Part shown: piece by piece, positions 43,848-52,573 of the stretch
Position numbering within the stretch: the stretch's first letter is position 1
Layout of the letters: each line of letters opens with the position of its first letter
From: Micromonospora sp. Llam0
GTDB taxonomy: Bacteria; Actinomycetota; Actinomycetes; Mycobacteriales; Micromonosporaceae
NCBI RefSeq assembly: GCF_003751085.1
Contig: NZ_RJJY01000001.1
Location: 5,146,001 to 5,210,000, forward strand
Length of the DNA: 64,000 nt
Reading direction: 5' to 3'
Translations under genes and position numbers: made by a program
The notes under the pieces: model-generated
The model's database searches: none
Seen by the model: the letters and a program-made list of their open reading frames with translations, nothing else
What the model was told of the DNA's origin: nothing

Positions 43848-44432
43848 GTGAGAAGCGTGCTATGGGGTCTGTACGGGGCGGTGCTCGGTACCCTGCTCGT
43901 CGGCGTCGTCGGGGCGCTCAGCATCCAGGCGACCGGGCTGCGGGCCGGTGCGGTCTTCGACCTGAACAACACCCTCGCCGGTGTCACCTCGCCACGCACC
44001 CCGTACCTGGCGATGCTCGGAATCGCGGCGGTGAGCAGCCTGGCCGCATGGGCGCTGACCGCCGGGCCCCGGCGACGGCCCCGACTGTGCCGGGTGGGCC
44101 TGGTCGTCGGCTTCGGCGCGTCGACCGTGGCGCTGATTGCCCTTTCGTTCGTCATCGCACCGGCGGACATCGACGCGGGGCGCGAACTGCTGCTGGGCGT
44201 CATGCCGGGCTGGCGGGGCTGGATCCACAAAGGGGGCGGCGAGTCCGCCGTACACCTGCTGGTGGCCCTGGCAATCGGATCGTTGTGGCTCTATCCGGAC
44301 CGACAATCGGCCCGGCCCGCCGCTGCCAGCGGCGGCGGTACGGGCGGACGAGGTGGCGACCCGGCGACCGGCAGACAAGGTGGCGGCGCGGCGGCGGGTG
44401 CCGAGACCGTCATCGACCTCGGCCAGCGCTGA
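43848..44432 (+). CDS. Small integral membrane protein
   Basis: Protein of 194 aa with four predicted membrane segments (about residues 4-24, 46-65, 77-97 and 127-142) and a Gly/Ala-rich C-terminal tail. Not recognised. GTG 43848 follows GGAGGAGG. Divergent from nrdA; the NrdR boxes lie in the shared upstream region. Its 3' end overlaps the convergent nanK remnant by 23 bp. Confidence 0.65.
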   Translation: MRSVLWGLYGAVLGTLLVGVVGALSIQATGLRAGAVFDLNNTLAGVTSPRTPYLAMLGIAAVSSLAAWALTAGPRRRPRLCRVGLVVGFGASTVALIALSFVIAPADIDAGRELLLGVMPGWRGWIHKGGGESAVHLLVALAIGSLWLYPDRQSARPAAASGGGTGGRGGDPATGRQGGGAAAGAETVIDLGQR

Positions 44433-45027
44433 ACCGGCCAGCGCTGAGCTGGCCGGCAAGCAGCGCGGCGCCGGCCAGCACGGCGGCGTTGCCGAGCCGG
44501 GCGGTACGCACCGGCAGCCGGTCGATCCCGGGCAGCGCCGCCGCGTGCAGCGCGGCGCGTACGCCCGCGACGAACCGGTCGCCGAGCCCGACCACACCAC
44601 CGCCGAGGACGACCACCTCGGGATCGAGCAGGTTGGCGGCGGTGGCCAGCCCGGTGCCCAGCACCCGGGCCGCCAGGTCGGTCACCTCCAGCGCGACCGG
44701 ATCGCCGTTGGCGGCCGCCGCCGCGACCTCCTCCAGGGGCGGTGCCGCACCGCGACCGGTCCGGGCCGCGTACTCGGCGGCGATCGCCGGGCCGGCCGCG
44801 TACGCCTCGACGTGGTCGACCGCGCCGCAACCACAGCGGCGGCCGAGGCGCCGGGCGGCCGGCAGGTGCCCGACGCTGCCGGCGAAGCCGTGCCGGCCCA
44901 CCACCACGTCGCCGCCGACCACGATGGCGCCGCCGGTACCGGTGCCGGCGGCGACGACGAGCGCGGCGGCGATCTTCGTACCTCCGATGTCGACACCGAT
45001 GGTGACCGGGTCGCCGGTGCCGGCCAT
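44410..45027 (-). pseudogene. nanK: ROK-family sugar kinase with internal deletion (nanK-like)
   Basis: ROK kinases have about 300 residues; this frame has 205. The N-terminal phosphate loop TIGVDIGGTKIAAAL is followed directly by VAAGTGTGGAIVVGG, which normally lies about 95 residues later. The missing part contains the catalytic Asp region, so the product should be inactive. The rest (HGFAGSVGHLP, the zinc motif RRCGCGAVDHVEAYAAGPA, VVLGGGVVG) is intact. ATG 45027 has GGAGG upstream. A short repeat (TCGCCGCCG) at the junction fits slippage or recombination. Adjacent nanE is also damaged. Confidence 0.82.
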
Positions 45028-45038
45028 GGTTGCCTCCA

Positions 45039-45603
45039 TCAGTGCTGCCCAGCCAGGCTCGCCGAACTGCCGGCGCTGGCGGCACCGGTCGGGCCGGTCG
45101 GGCGTGGAGCGGCCGGGCCGGTCAGGCGTGGAGCGGCCGGGCCGGTCAGGCGTGGAGCGGCCGGGCCGGTCAGGCGTGGAACGGCCGCGGCGAGGCACCG
45201 GGTCAACGCGGCCGGGTCGGTGATCGCGGTTCCGACGACCGCCGCGTGCGCGCCTGCGGCGAACGCGGCACGCACCTGGTCGGGGGTGGCGAACCGGCCC
45301 TCGGCGACGGTCCGGACCCCGACGGCGGTGAGCGCCTCGACCAGCTCCCAGCGTGGGGTGATCAGGTCGCGGTCGGCGGCCCGCTCCCTGTGCAGCGCGA
45401 TCACCGGAAGGTCCACGGCGGACTTCACCGCCCGTACGTCGTCGGGGTGGTTGACCCGTACGGCGGCGGCACCGCCAAGGGCGGCGCACTCGGCGAGCCG
45501 GGCGATGACCGACGGTACCCGCAGCGGATGCCCCTCGGGGGGCCTGGCAGGAGACCAACAGGCCGCCAGCGATCGCCGCCACCGGCTCGCTCGGCGGGGC
45601 CAC
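45039..45603 (-). pseudogene. nanE: N-acetylmannosamine-6-phosphate 2-epimerase remnant (nanE-like)
   Basis: Recognisable pieces: PVAAIAGGLLVSCQAP, then after a frameshift in a run of six C (near 45537-45542) PSVIARLAECAALGGAAAVR, VNHPDDVRAVKSAVDLPVIA, RDLITP, and then GVRTVAEGRFATPDQVR and HAAVVGTAITDP. Between RDLITP and the last block about 80 residues with catalytic positions are missing. The C-terminus is extended by a repeat encoding PRLTGPAA four times. The stop overlaps the nanK frame. Both genes of this sialic-acid-type step are therefore broken. Confidence 0.8.
45091..45186. repeat. 24-bp tandem repeat, four copies
   Basis: Four consecutive 24-bp units (45091-45114, 45115-45138, 45139-45162, 45163-45186), nearly identical, in the C-terminal coding part of the nanE remnant. 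Confidence 0.92.
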
Positions 45604-45753
45604 CGGGTCCTGTTCGGCTCCGCCGACTCGTCCGAGTCCGACTGTCCACACGGAAGCCCACCCGGACCTCACCGTAGCCGACAGGACCACCATGACCAGC
45701 AGTTATCTCGCAACGCGATGACCATCACCCAACGCTCGCCCTGGAGGCGCGAG

Positions 45754-45831
45754 ATGCCCAGACCGAAACGATCAGGTGAGGATGAAACTCCCCCGGTAGA
45801 TCAACAAGAGACATTGACGGCTACCCCTTGA
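45754..45831 (+). CDS. Mini-ORF 1 before the biosynthetic cluster
   Basis: Twenty-five codons from ATG 45754, with GGAGG at 6-nt spacing. The peptide begins MPRPKRSGEDETPP and ends with QETLTATP: hydrophilic, acidic, no Cys. It resembles the short leader-like peptides used as scaffolds in RiPP-type pathways but has no known core motif. Its stop overlaps the -35 box of the cluster promoter, so it would be on a different, upstream transcript. It could be chance. Confidence 0.35.
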   Translation: MPRPKRSGEDETPPVDQQETLTATP

Positions 45832-45856
45832 CTGACCAACTGGCGACCGGTAGCTT
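45828..45856 (+). promoter_or_regulatory. Probable promoter of the biosynthetic cluster
   Basis: TTGACT (45828-45833), a 17-bp spacer and TAGCTT (45851-45856): good sigma-70-type boxes in an AT-enriched stretch, the only strong candidate before the enzyme genes. Transcription would begin about 45863, just ahead of mini-ORF 2. Confidence 0.55.
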
Positions 45857-45887
45857 TTTATCTAAATCATCCATCAGGGGGACCGCG

Positions 45888-45959
45888 ATGATCTTAAATC
45901 GGACTGGCCATTTCTCGCTGTCGCCGATTACGCCAGTCCAGCACCGGAAAGACCGCTAG
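45888..45959 (+). CDS. Mini-ORF 2, first ORF of the cluster transcript
   Basis: Twenty-three codons from ATG 45888 with AGGGGGA at 5-nt spacing. The peptide begins MILNRTGHFSLSPITP and ends with QHRKDR. It is the first open frame after the likely promoter, about 445 nt before the first enzyme gene. Candidate precursor/scaffold peptide for the LanB-like ligase of the cluster, or a translated leader for attenuation. No homologue is known to me. Confidence 0.4.
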   Translation: MILNRTGHFSLSPITPVQHRKDR

Positions 45960-46404
45960 TCAGTCGCAGCCGTCCTGCGCCAGACCTAAGATAGCCGGTC
46001 AGGGCCGGTCACTCTTGATCATCTCACCGCACTACTTGATCCATTGATGACCTGGCAAATCTCCAGCCCTGCCTATGGCGATCCAATCAAACCCAGTCGC
46101 AATTCTTGGCTGCCCAGTTCCTTATGCTCGGCACCGTCGGTGGACCACGCGGCACCCGCCAACCGTGTGGCATCGGGGTGCACATAGCGCCCGATCGGAC
46201 CACCGACAGACCGATGAATCGGCGCGCTGGGAGTGGCACGGGTCAACGCGGGAACGACTGAGCCGGGCGACGCGATCACAATCGCCACCGGCGTCGCGTT
46301 GCTGACAGCGATCCCGTCGGTCGGACCACCGGCCTGGACGGCTCGAGCCGCTGTCGCGACTCCAGCACTTCTCCACGGAAATAGCCAACACAAGGAGCTG
46401 TTAG
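45960..46404. other. Leader/gap before the first enzyme gene
   Basis: About 445 bp without a convincing gene. Contains a direct repeat CCGGTCAGGGCCGGTCA near 45994-46010. An open frame at 46233-46430 and an opposite one at 46073-46435 lack good ribosome binding sites. It may be an untranslated leader. Confidence 0.35.
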
Positions 46405-47559
46405 GTGCAACCGCGTTTGGAACGACTTGAGCCAATGCTGGGAACCCCCCTCTTCGAGAGTCTCCTCTGGGGACATGAGTACGACCTCAGCGGTCTTGAC
46501 CCGGACCTGCAAGAGCGCATCGGGTCCGGGCAGTTCAAGCGGATCGTGTTCTACGGGATGGGCTGCTCCTCTGTCGTGTCGGACATCGTGAAGGGCTTCT
46601 TCTTGTCCGAAGGCATTCCGGTGCACGTCCAAGTCGTCAACGACTACGACCTGGACTGGTTCGTCAACCGGGAGGTCGTGAATGATCCTTGCACGCTGAC
46701 GATCATCGTGTGCTACAGCGGATGGTCGGTCGAGCCGTGTCTGTTCTACGATGCCATGCACGAGATGAACGCCGGCCGGAACCTGCTCGTTCTCACCGGC
46801 GGCGGCAAGATCGCCGGGATGTGCCGGGAGGACGGTACCTCACTGATCCAGTACAAGCTCCGCCACGCAGACCGAGAATACCCTCTCTACCACGTACAGC
46901 AATTCTTCGCGATATTCCTCGACCTCTTCCACCGGCTAGGCATCACGCAGCGTTCATACCGGGAGGAACTGGAGGCGTCGGTCGCCTTCCTCAAGGACGC
47001 GTTTCACGGAGGTACCCTCGAGAAAGCGGAGGCCATCGCCGTCAGGCTGCGGGACAGCCGGATCGCCCTGCTCGGCACCGCCGACTGGTACGTGACCCTG
47101 CTCAAGCAGACCACAATGTTCTTCAACGAGATCGCGATGGTCCCGACCCACCGCAACCTGCTCCACGAGTTCAGCCACACCGAGGTCGCAGCCTATTCCG
47201 ATCCGTCAGCCAAGCAGGCCATGGTCGTGTTCCGCGACGCAAACGCGGACGACTACACACAGAACAAGATCCGGACCTTGGAAGAGCTGTTCGGAGACCA
47301 GAGCATCCCACAGAACAAAAATATCGAGTTCGTCATCATCGACCTCGACCAGGAAGACTTTTTCAAAAAGTTCTTCTTTGGCCACTTTTTTACAGTCTAC
47401 ATCGCCTACTACCTCGGCCTCCGCGCCGACGTGGCGGGCCGCGACCTCATCTCCATCGCGGCGGGCAACCCTTGGTGGAGCCAGCGCTCGATCGAACTGT
47501 TCCCGAAGTGCGTCGACATCCCATCGAACCTCGACCCGGAGTCCGCCGCCGCCCGATGA
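46405..47559 (+). CDS. SIS-domain sugar-phosphate isomerase-like protein
   Basis: Protein of 384 aa with two SIS (sugar isomerase) folds, in the style of bifunctional phosphoglucose/phosphomannose isomerases. First SIS: FKRIVFYGMGCSSVVSDI and IVCYSGWSVEP; the catalytic-type segment is NLLHEFSHTEVAAYSDP (Glu and His). It would isomerise or deaminate a phosphorylated sugar; in a biosynthetic cluster it may supply an aminosugar- or sugar-derived piece. GTG 46405 follows AAGGAG at 7 nt. First enzyme gene of the cluster, 16 bp before the SDR gene. Confidence 0.78.
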   Translation: MQPRLERLEPMLGTPLFESLLWGHEYDLSGLDPDLQERIGSGQFKRIVFYGMGCSSVVSDIVKGFFLSEGIPVHVQVVNDYDLDWFVNREVVNDPCTLTIIVCYSGWSVEPCLFYDAMHEMNAGRNLLVLTGGGKIAGMCREDGTSLIQYKLRHADREYPLYHVQQFFAIFLDLFHRLGITQRSYREELEASVAFLKDAFHGGTLEKAEAIAVRLRDSRIALLGTADWYVTLLKQTTMFFNEIAMVPTHRNLLHEFSHTEVAAYSDPSAKQAMVVFRDANADDYTQNKIRTLEELFGDQSIPQNKNIEFVIIDLDQEDFFKKFFFGHFFTVYIAYYLGLRADVAGRDLISIAAGNPWWSQRSIELFPKCVDIPSNLDPESAAAR

Positions 47560-47575
47560 CAGATTGCGTCACGAC

Positions 47576-48418
47576 ATGGGATACAAGCAGCTCACTCTCA
47601 TCACCGGGGGCAGCCGCGGCATCGGACGCTGCCTGGTGCAGTCGTTTCTCGCGCACACAGACGTACTCAATGTGTCCAGGACGCCCGCCCGGGACGACGA
47701 GGGCTCCGCCGGGCACAAGCGGTATCAGCTTCACCACCTGAGCATTGACCTGGCGAACACGGCACGCGTCGAGTCACTCCTGACGACATGGCTCAAGGAC
47801 CATCCCGACCACCGGGTCACGACGCTCATCCACAACGCAGCTGTCTCGCCCTTGGGCTGGCTCCACGAACTCTCGGACGCCGAGGTCGAGCAGGCATTCC
47901 GGGTCAACGTCTACGCACCGCTCGCCATCACGGCGTCACTACAGCGAATCGGGCGCTTCGCGATGGACGGCGCCCGCGTGGTCTACGTCACCTCGTCCCT
48001 CGCGCGTCCGGTGCCCGAGCTTTCCTTTGCCTGTCTCGGGCTGTACAGCATGACAAAGGCCGCGCTAAACAGGATGGCCCTCATCCAGAGCCGCGAATTC
48101 GAGCTCACGGCACCCCACATCACCGTCATCCGTGCTCACCCCGGGATCGTCGACACCGACCTCCAACGCGACCTACGCAGACATCCGCAAATGGACCCAG
48201 CATTCAAAATGAAGACCGCCAGGCTACCTCCCTATCGGGAAGGTGAATGGCACGACGTCTCACCCCGGGACCATATGCGTACCGTTTCCCCCGAGTTCTC
48301 CGCCGAGTTCATCGAGTGGGTGACCGGACTCGATAACGGCACGTCCAACGAATACGACTTCTACCAGGCCGAGGAGTTCCATGCCGCCCGGGGCAGCACG
48401 GGAAATCAACAACATTGA
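47576..48418 (+). CDS. Short-chain dehydrogenase/reductase
   Basis: SDR of 280 aa: nucleotide-binding TLITGGSRGIGR, HNAAVSPLG, Ser in YVTSSLARP and the catalytic Tyr-Lys in LYSMTKAALNRMA; all residues of an active enzyme are present. Reduces a ketone or oxidises an alcohol of a cluster intermediate. The start ATG 47576 is set by the nucleotide-binding strand; the ribosome binding site is weak, so translation may be coupled to the preceding gene. Confidence 0.88.
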   Translation: MGYKQLTLITGGSRGIGRCLVQSFLAHTDVLNVSRTPARDDEGSAGHKRYQLHHLSIDLANTARVESLLTTWLKDHPDHRVTTLIHNAAVSPLGWLHELSDAEVEQAFRVNVYAPLAITASLQRIGRFAMDGARVVYVTSSLARPVPELSFACLGLYSMTKAALNRMALIQSREFELTAPHITVIRAHPGIVDTDLQRDLRRHPQMDPAFKMKTARLPPYREGEWHDVSPRDHMRTVSPEFSAEFIEWVTGLDNGTSNEYDFYQAEEFHAARGSTGNQQH

Positions 48419-48430
48419 ACCAGGAGTTTC

Positions 48431-49780
48431 ATGAGCCACATTGTCTTCGTGGAGACCTCGGGGTCAGGCGTAAACGCGATTAATCACGCGAAGCAGGCCG
48501 GTCACACCGTAACATACCTGTATTCTCCCCGGTACGACTTCACAGCTTCTTCCGGACAACGTCAGCTCGCGAGAAAGCTGGCGGACCGCACCGCCGAGAT
48601 GCGCAACGTCCGTACCCCGGAGGATCTGTTGGCCACCCTGCGGGCGGCCGGCACCCGGCCCGACGAGGTCGACGCGGTCCTCTCGACGCTGGCCTTCTGC
48701 GCACCTCTGGCCGCATCGCTCGCCAGCCTGATCGGAGCGCGGGGCACCCCCGCGGAGGGTGTCGCCACCGCTCGCGACAAGGGCCGGTGTCGGCAGGCCC
48801 TCGACGAAGCCGGCGTCCCGAGCCTCGCCTACTCGGTAGTCGGGTCCGAAGACGAAGCACTGGCCGCCGCCGAGGGCACCGGGTACCCGGTCATCATCAA
48901 GCCGGTCCTGGGCATCGGGAAAGGGCTGACGACCATCGCCCGCGAGCCCGCGCAGGTACGGGCCCACTTCGCTGGTCTGACCGGGGAACGGGAACACCTC
49001 CCGGCTGGCATGTCGACCCACTTCGATGAGCGCTTCGTCGTCGAGGAACTGGCCGTCGGTGACCTGTATTCCGTCGAAGTCGCTGCGGACGGTCGATCCG
49101 TCACACCTCTCGTCTCCACGCTGCAGAAGACCGGACTGCACAACTCGGTCGTGGAGCTGGGGTGCACCATCCCCTCCGCACTCGACGAGGCCACGGAACG
49201 CGAGCTCGGTGTGTACGCCGCTCAGGTGTGTAGGACACTCGGCCTCACCCTGGGCGTATTCCATGTCGAGATGATCCGCACTACCCGGGGTTTCCGGCTG
49301 GTCGAAGCCAACCCGCGGATGGCCGGCGGCGCGCTGCCCGAGACGGTCAACGCCGTCGCCGACCAGAGCATGTTCGCGATCCTGGTCGACCTGTTCCTCG
49401 GCCGGGACGCTCCGACCGCCCCGCTCAGACTCAGCGGCGCGGTGTCCCACTCCCTGCTCGGCGCCGCCGAGGCCACGACCGTGCGGCACGATCTGGCGCC
49501 CAACTGGTTCGACCCGTTCCGGGCCAGGCTGCACTCCGGGTGGGAGCGTCTGCAGCCAGGTACCCGCGTCGGCGCCATGCGCGGCAACTTCGACCGGTTC
49601 GGAATGATCCGCACGGTCGGCACCGGCCCGGCGCAGGCGTACGAGACCTGCGCTGCGGTCAAAGCAGATATCCAACGCCACCTCGGCATCGCTCTCCTAC
49701 CGGAGGCGAAGCACCGGGACACGTTGTCGTCCGGACCTGACCCACGTCGTGCGGTCAGTCCGGCGGCGGCATCCAGTTGA
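48431..49780 (+). CDS. ATP-grasp amino-acid/peptide ligase
   Basis: ATP-grasp carboxylate-amine ligase of 449 aa, similar in layout to L-amino-acid ligases. N-terminal IVFVETSGSGVNAINHAKQA, ATP-binding TGYPVIIKPVLGIGKGLT, EELAVGDLYSVEV, and the metal-binding VFHVEMIRTTRGFRLVEANPR split over the C-terminal lobe. It would join a carboxylate to an amine through an acyl phosphate, making an amide bond. ATG 48431 has CAGGAG upstream; 12 bp after the SDR gene. Confidence 0.87.
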   Translation: MSHIVFVETSGSGVNAINHAKQAGHTVTYLYSPRYDFTASSGQRQLARKLADRTAEMRNVRTPEDLLATLRAAGTRPDEVDAVLSTLAFCAPLAASLASLIGARGTPAEGVATARDKGRCRQALDEAGVPSLAYSVVGSEDEALAAAEGTGYPVIIKPVLGIGKGLTTIAREPAQVRAHFAGLTGEREHLPAGMSTHFDERFVVEELAVGDLYSVEVAADGRSVTPLVSTLQKTGLHNSVVELGCTIPSALDEATERELGVYAAQVCRTLGLTLGVFHVEMIRTTRGFRLVEANPRMAGGALPETVNAVADQSMFAILVDLFLGRDAPTAPLRLSGAVSHSLLGAAEATTVRHDLAPNWFDPFRARLHSGWERLQPGTRVGAMRGNFDRFGMIRTVGTGPAQAYETCAAVKADIQRHLGIALLPEAKHRDTLSSGPDPRRAVSPAAASS

Positions 49781-49852
49781 GCAACCGCCCCGGCACCCCG
49801 CGACACCGACCGCTCGGGCCAGAAGAGGCCTCGACCGCCTCGCAGGTTTGAC

Positions 49853-49936
49853 ATGTCAACAGAAGCCTCACCCATAGGAGCCATCCCGGTGAAAAGCACA
49901 ACCCACAGTCCGACTCCCGGGTCGGGTTTCCATTGA
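49853..49936 (+). CDS. Mini-ORF 3 overlapping the amidinotransferase start
   Basis: Twenty-seven codons from ATG 49853, also open from GTG 49889 with AGGAG at 8 nt. The peptide starts MSTEASPIGAIPVK and ends PTPGSGFH; small, uncharged and proline-rich. Its TGA overlaps the TTG start of the amidinotransferase (TTGA), which suggests translational coupling. Could be a coupling leader or an unrecognised peptide substrate. Confidence 0.35.
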   Translation: MSTEASPIGAIPVKSTTHSPTPGSGFH

Positions 49937-51003
49937 GCACCCAGGAAGACACGATCGCTGGAGTCTGGAGCTGCAACGAGTGGGACCCCCTAGTGGAGGT
50001 CGTCGTCGGGAACCCACTCAACGCAAGATACCCGCACCCCGACCCGAGTACACGTTTCGCCGAGTTCCCCAACACCCCAGTCGATCGGATCCCGACGGGC
50101 GCATTCCCGCCGGGCATCGTCGAAGAAACCGAGGAAGATCTGGCCGCGATGATCGAGTGCCTGGAGAAGCTCGACATCGTTGTAAAGAGACCCGACACCT
50201 GGCCGCATGACCAAACGATTACCACTCCTTTGTGGTCGACGAAAGGCTTCTACAACTACTGCCCGCGAGACATATTTCTGGTCGTCGGCAACCAAATTAT
50301 AGAGACACCCAACGTCATCCGCGGCCGCATGTTGGAAGCGTACAGTTACCGCAAAATCCTCGTCGAGTACCTCAAAGCCGGAGCGAAATGGTACAGCGCG
50401 CCGAAGCCCATGCTACTGGACAGCCTGTTTACCGCAGAGCAGGAAGATCTTGTCCCCAGGAACGATGAGCCAGTGTTCGACGCTGCCAACGTGCTCCGTT
50501 TCGGCCGGGATCTCCTCTACTTGATCAGCGCGACCGGAAATGACCTGGGCGCACAGTGGCTGCAGATTGCGCTCGGCGATGACTTCAGGGTCCATACCTG
50601 CCGGATCAACTATACCGGCAGTCACATCGATACATCGGTGGTCGCTCTTCGACCCGGATTGCTGCTGTGTAACCCGGAGTGGGTGACCCGGGAAATGCTT
50701 CCGCCGATCTTCGACAAGTGGAAAATCATCTACAGTCCCCCGATGGTTGGTGCCGACCGTTTTGACAGCACCTACCTGTCGCGAGCAATCGGGAGCCGGT
50801 GGATCGATATGAACCTCTTCAGCCTGAAGCCGGATCTCGTTCTCGTTGACCGCGACCAACTGCCGCTGATCAAGCTTCTTGAAGAGCAGGGGATCACCGT
50901 GGTTCCGCTCAAGATCCGCCACTCGCGGATGCTTGCCGGCGGTTTCCACTGCTCGACTCTGGACACCAAGCGCAAAGGCAGTATGGAAAACTACTTCGAG
51001 TGA
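49933..51003 (+). CDS. Amidinotransferase (arginine:glycine amidinotransferase family)
   Basis: Enzyme of 356 aa of the AGAT/StrB1 family that moves the amidino group of arginine to an amine, giving a guanidine and ornithine. Catalytic residues visible: Asp in EPVFDAANVLRFGRDLLYL, His in NYTGSHIDTSVVAL and the nucleophilic Cys in AGGFHCSTLDTKRKG. N-terminal VWSCNEWDPLVEVVVGNP is typical. The TTG start is set by the family start and the overlap with mini-ORF 3. In this cluster the acceptor could be diaminobutyrate made by the EctB-type enzyme (inference). Confidence 0.9.
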   Translation: MSTQEDTIAGVWSCNEWDPLVEVVVGNPLNARYPHPDPSTRFAEFPNTPVDRIPTGAFPPGIVEETEEDLAAMIECLEKLDIVVKRPDTWPHDQTITTPLWSTKGFYNYCPRDIFLVVGNQIIETPNVIRGRMLEAYSYRKILVEYLKAGAKWYSAPKPMLLDSLFTAEQEDLVPRNDEPVFDAANVLRFGRDLLYLISATGNDLGAQWLQIALGDDFRVHTCRINYTGSHIDTSVVALRPGLLLCNPEWVTREMLPPIFDKWKIIYSPPMVGADRFDSTYLSRAIGSRWIDMNLFSLKPDLVLVDRDQLPLIKLLEEQGITVVPLKIRHSRMLAGGFHCSTLDTKRKGSMENYFE

Positions 51004-51021
51004 TCGGATGCGTAGATCGAC

Positions 51022-52473
51022 ATGATCCGACAGTATTGGCCGAACTACATCGACGGAGATTTCTGCCACGGCGGGGCTGGCAGAATCAAGGTTACGGACC
51101 CGAGTTCGGGCGACGCCCTGGCGGAACACGCTCTCGCCGATGCGGACGATGTCAACCGCGCCGTCACCGCCGCACAGCGTGTTCATCGATCCGGAGTGCT
51201 CGCCGACCTGCATCCGATGGACCGAGGCCGCATGGTCCGAGCGATTGGCGGGTACCTCGCCGACCACATCGACGACGTCAAACGCACAATCACTCTAGAG
51301 CAGGGGAAACCGCTTTTCGAGGCTGAAGCCGAAGTCAAGATGGCCATCCGTCTCTTCGACTACTTCGGCTCTATGACAGAGTCGATGGAAGGGCGCTCCG
51401 TGCCCTGCGACAGCACTCGTTTCGACTTCACGGTATACAAGCCGTTTGGCGTTTCGGCACAGTTCATGCCCTCGCACTACCCGATCTACATCCCCTCGCG
51501 CACGCTGGCGGTGGCCTTGGCAGCCGGGAACTCCTGCGTCATGAAGACATCCGAACTGTCTCCGATTTCCGCAGGCTGGCTTGCGCATGCCGCACAGGAC
51601 GTCGGCTTTCCATCCGGCTCAATCAACATATTCTGCGGGCGGCGATCCGAGGCGGGCGTCGCCCTCGCCGGCCACCCAGGGATTGACCATCTGGTATTCA
51701 TCGGACAAGCGCAAGCGGCCGCAGCAGTCACCGGTGCCGCCGCCAAAGGTCTTGTCCCCAGTATCGTGGAGGTCGGCGGGACGTCCCCGACGATCGTCTT
51801 CGAGGACGCAGACCTCGACGAATTCGTTGCCGAGGCACGCATGGGGTCGTACCTGAACGCGGGCCAATTCTGCTGCGGAATGTATCGGATCATCGTGCAT
51901 GAGTCCCGCTACGAGGAGCTTCTCGACCGTTCAATTTCCCTGGCAGATAGTTTAGCTGTCGGCCCCGGCATCGAAAGCGGAGATGGTGAGTTCAAGCCCT
52001 ACATGGGGCCAGTGGACAGCGAGAAACAGCTCGCCCGGGTGCTCGGCATCGTGGAAGACGCAACGCGGGCCGGGGCCAAGTGCGTTGCCGGTGGCACACG
52101 ACTTCCGGGGGTGGGCTCCTTCCTCAGGCCGACGGTGATCCGAGACGTCGATCCATCGATGCGGGTCGCCCAGGAAGAAGTGTTCGGTCCTGTCATGGCG
52201 GTGATGAAATTCCGCACGGAGGGCGAAGCAATCGAGCTTGCCAACAGCGCCGGCCACAGCGGCCTGATGTGCAGCGTGTTCACTCGCGACCTCGGACGGA
52301 TGTTACGAGCCGCAAGCAAGGTCCGAGCAGGACACATCGTCGCAAACCAGTCGATAATTGGAGGCGCGGAGGTTCCCTTCGGTGGTTTCGGTCGTGCTGG
52401 CTATGGCAGCCTCAAGGGCCGAGAGGCCCTCATGGGCTACGTGCAACGGAAAAACGTCCTTCTCAACCTGTGA
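51022..52473 (+). CDS. Aldehyde dehydrogenase (biosynthetic)
   Basis: NAD(P)-dependent aldehyde dehydrogenase of 483 aa: VSAQFMPSHYPIYIPSRTLA in place of the usual PWNFP motif, Glu in IVEVGGTSPTIVFE, catalytic Cys in NAGQFCCGMYRI, EEVFGPVMAV and PFGGFGRAGYGSL. Related to succinate-semialdehyde or aminoaldehyde dehydrogenases. It would oxidise an aldehyde intermediate to an acid, giving a carboxylate for the ATP-grasp ligases. Eighteen bp after the amidinotransferase gene. Confidence 0.86.
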   Translation: MIRQYWPNYIDGDFCHGGAGRIKVTDPSSGDALAEHALADADDVNRAVTAAQRVHRSGVLADLHPMDRGRMVRAIGGYLADHIDDVKRTITLEQGKPLFEAEAEVKMAIRLFDYFGSMTESMEGRSVPCDSTRFDFTVYKPFGVSAQFMPSHYPIYIPSRTLAVALAAGNSCVMKTSELSPISAGWLAHAAQDVGFPSGSINIFCGRRSEAGVALAGHPGIDHLVFIGQAQAAAAVTGAAAKGLVPSIVEVGGTSPTIVFEDADLDEFVAEARMGSYLNAGQFCCGMYRIIVHESRYEELLDRSISLADSLAVGPGIESGDGEFKPYMGPVDSEKQLARVLGIVEDATRAGAKCVAGGTRLPGVGSFLRPTVIRDVDPSMRVAQEEVFGPVMAVMKFRTEGEAIELANSAGHSGLMCSVFTRDLGRMLRAASKVRAGHIVANQSIIGGAEVPFGGFGRAGYGSLKGREALMGYVQRKNVLLNL

Positions 52474-52510
52474 AGAGGCTGGACACGAAATCCCTCCAGG
52501 AGGAATGCTG

Positions 52511-52573
52511 ATGGACCGTCACGGTGGCGTACGGCTCGTCGAGCCGACCCTGCGCACCCAGGTTCCGGTGTGA
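52511..52573 (+). CDS. Mini-ORF 4 overlapping the transaminase start
   Basis: Twenty codons from ATG 52511, with the strongest ribosome binding site of the cluster, AGGAGGA (52498-52504), at 6 nt. The peptide begins MDRHGGVRLVEP. Its TGA overlaps the GTG start of the EctB-type gene (GTGTGA), which itself has only a weak site, so it may serve for coupling. A peptide role cannot be excluded. Confidence 0.4.
   Translation: MDRHGGVRLVEPTLRTQVPV

Noticed and set aside
45091..45186. CRISPR-like array
   Set aside because: Direct 24-bp units without spacers, inside a coding frame; no cas genes in the window.
46073..46435. Minus-strand gene in the cluster leader
   Set aside because: Open frame runs into the coding start of the SIS gene, has no ribosome binding site and no recognisable motif.
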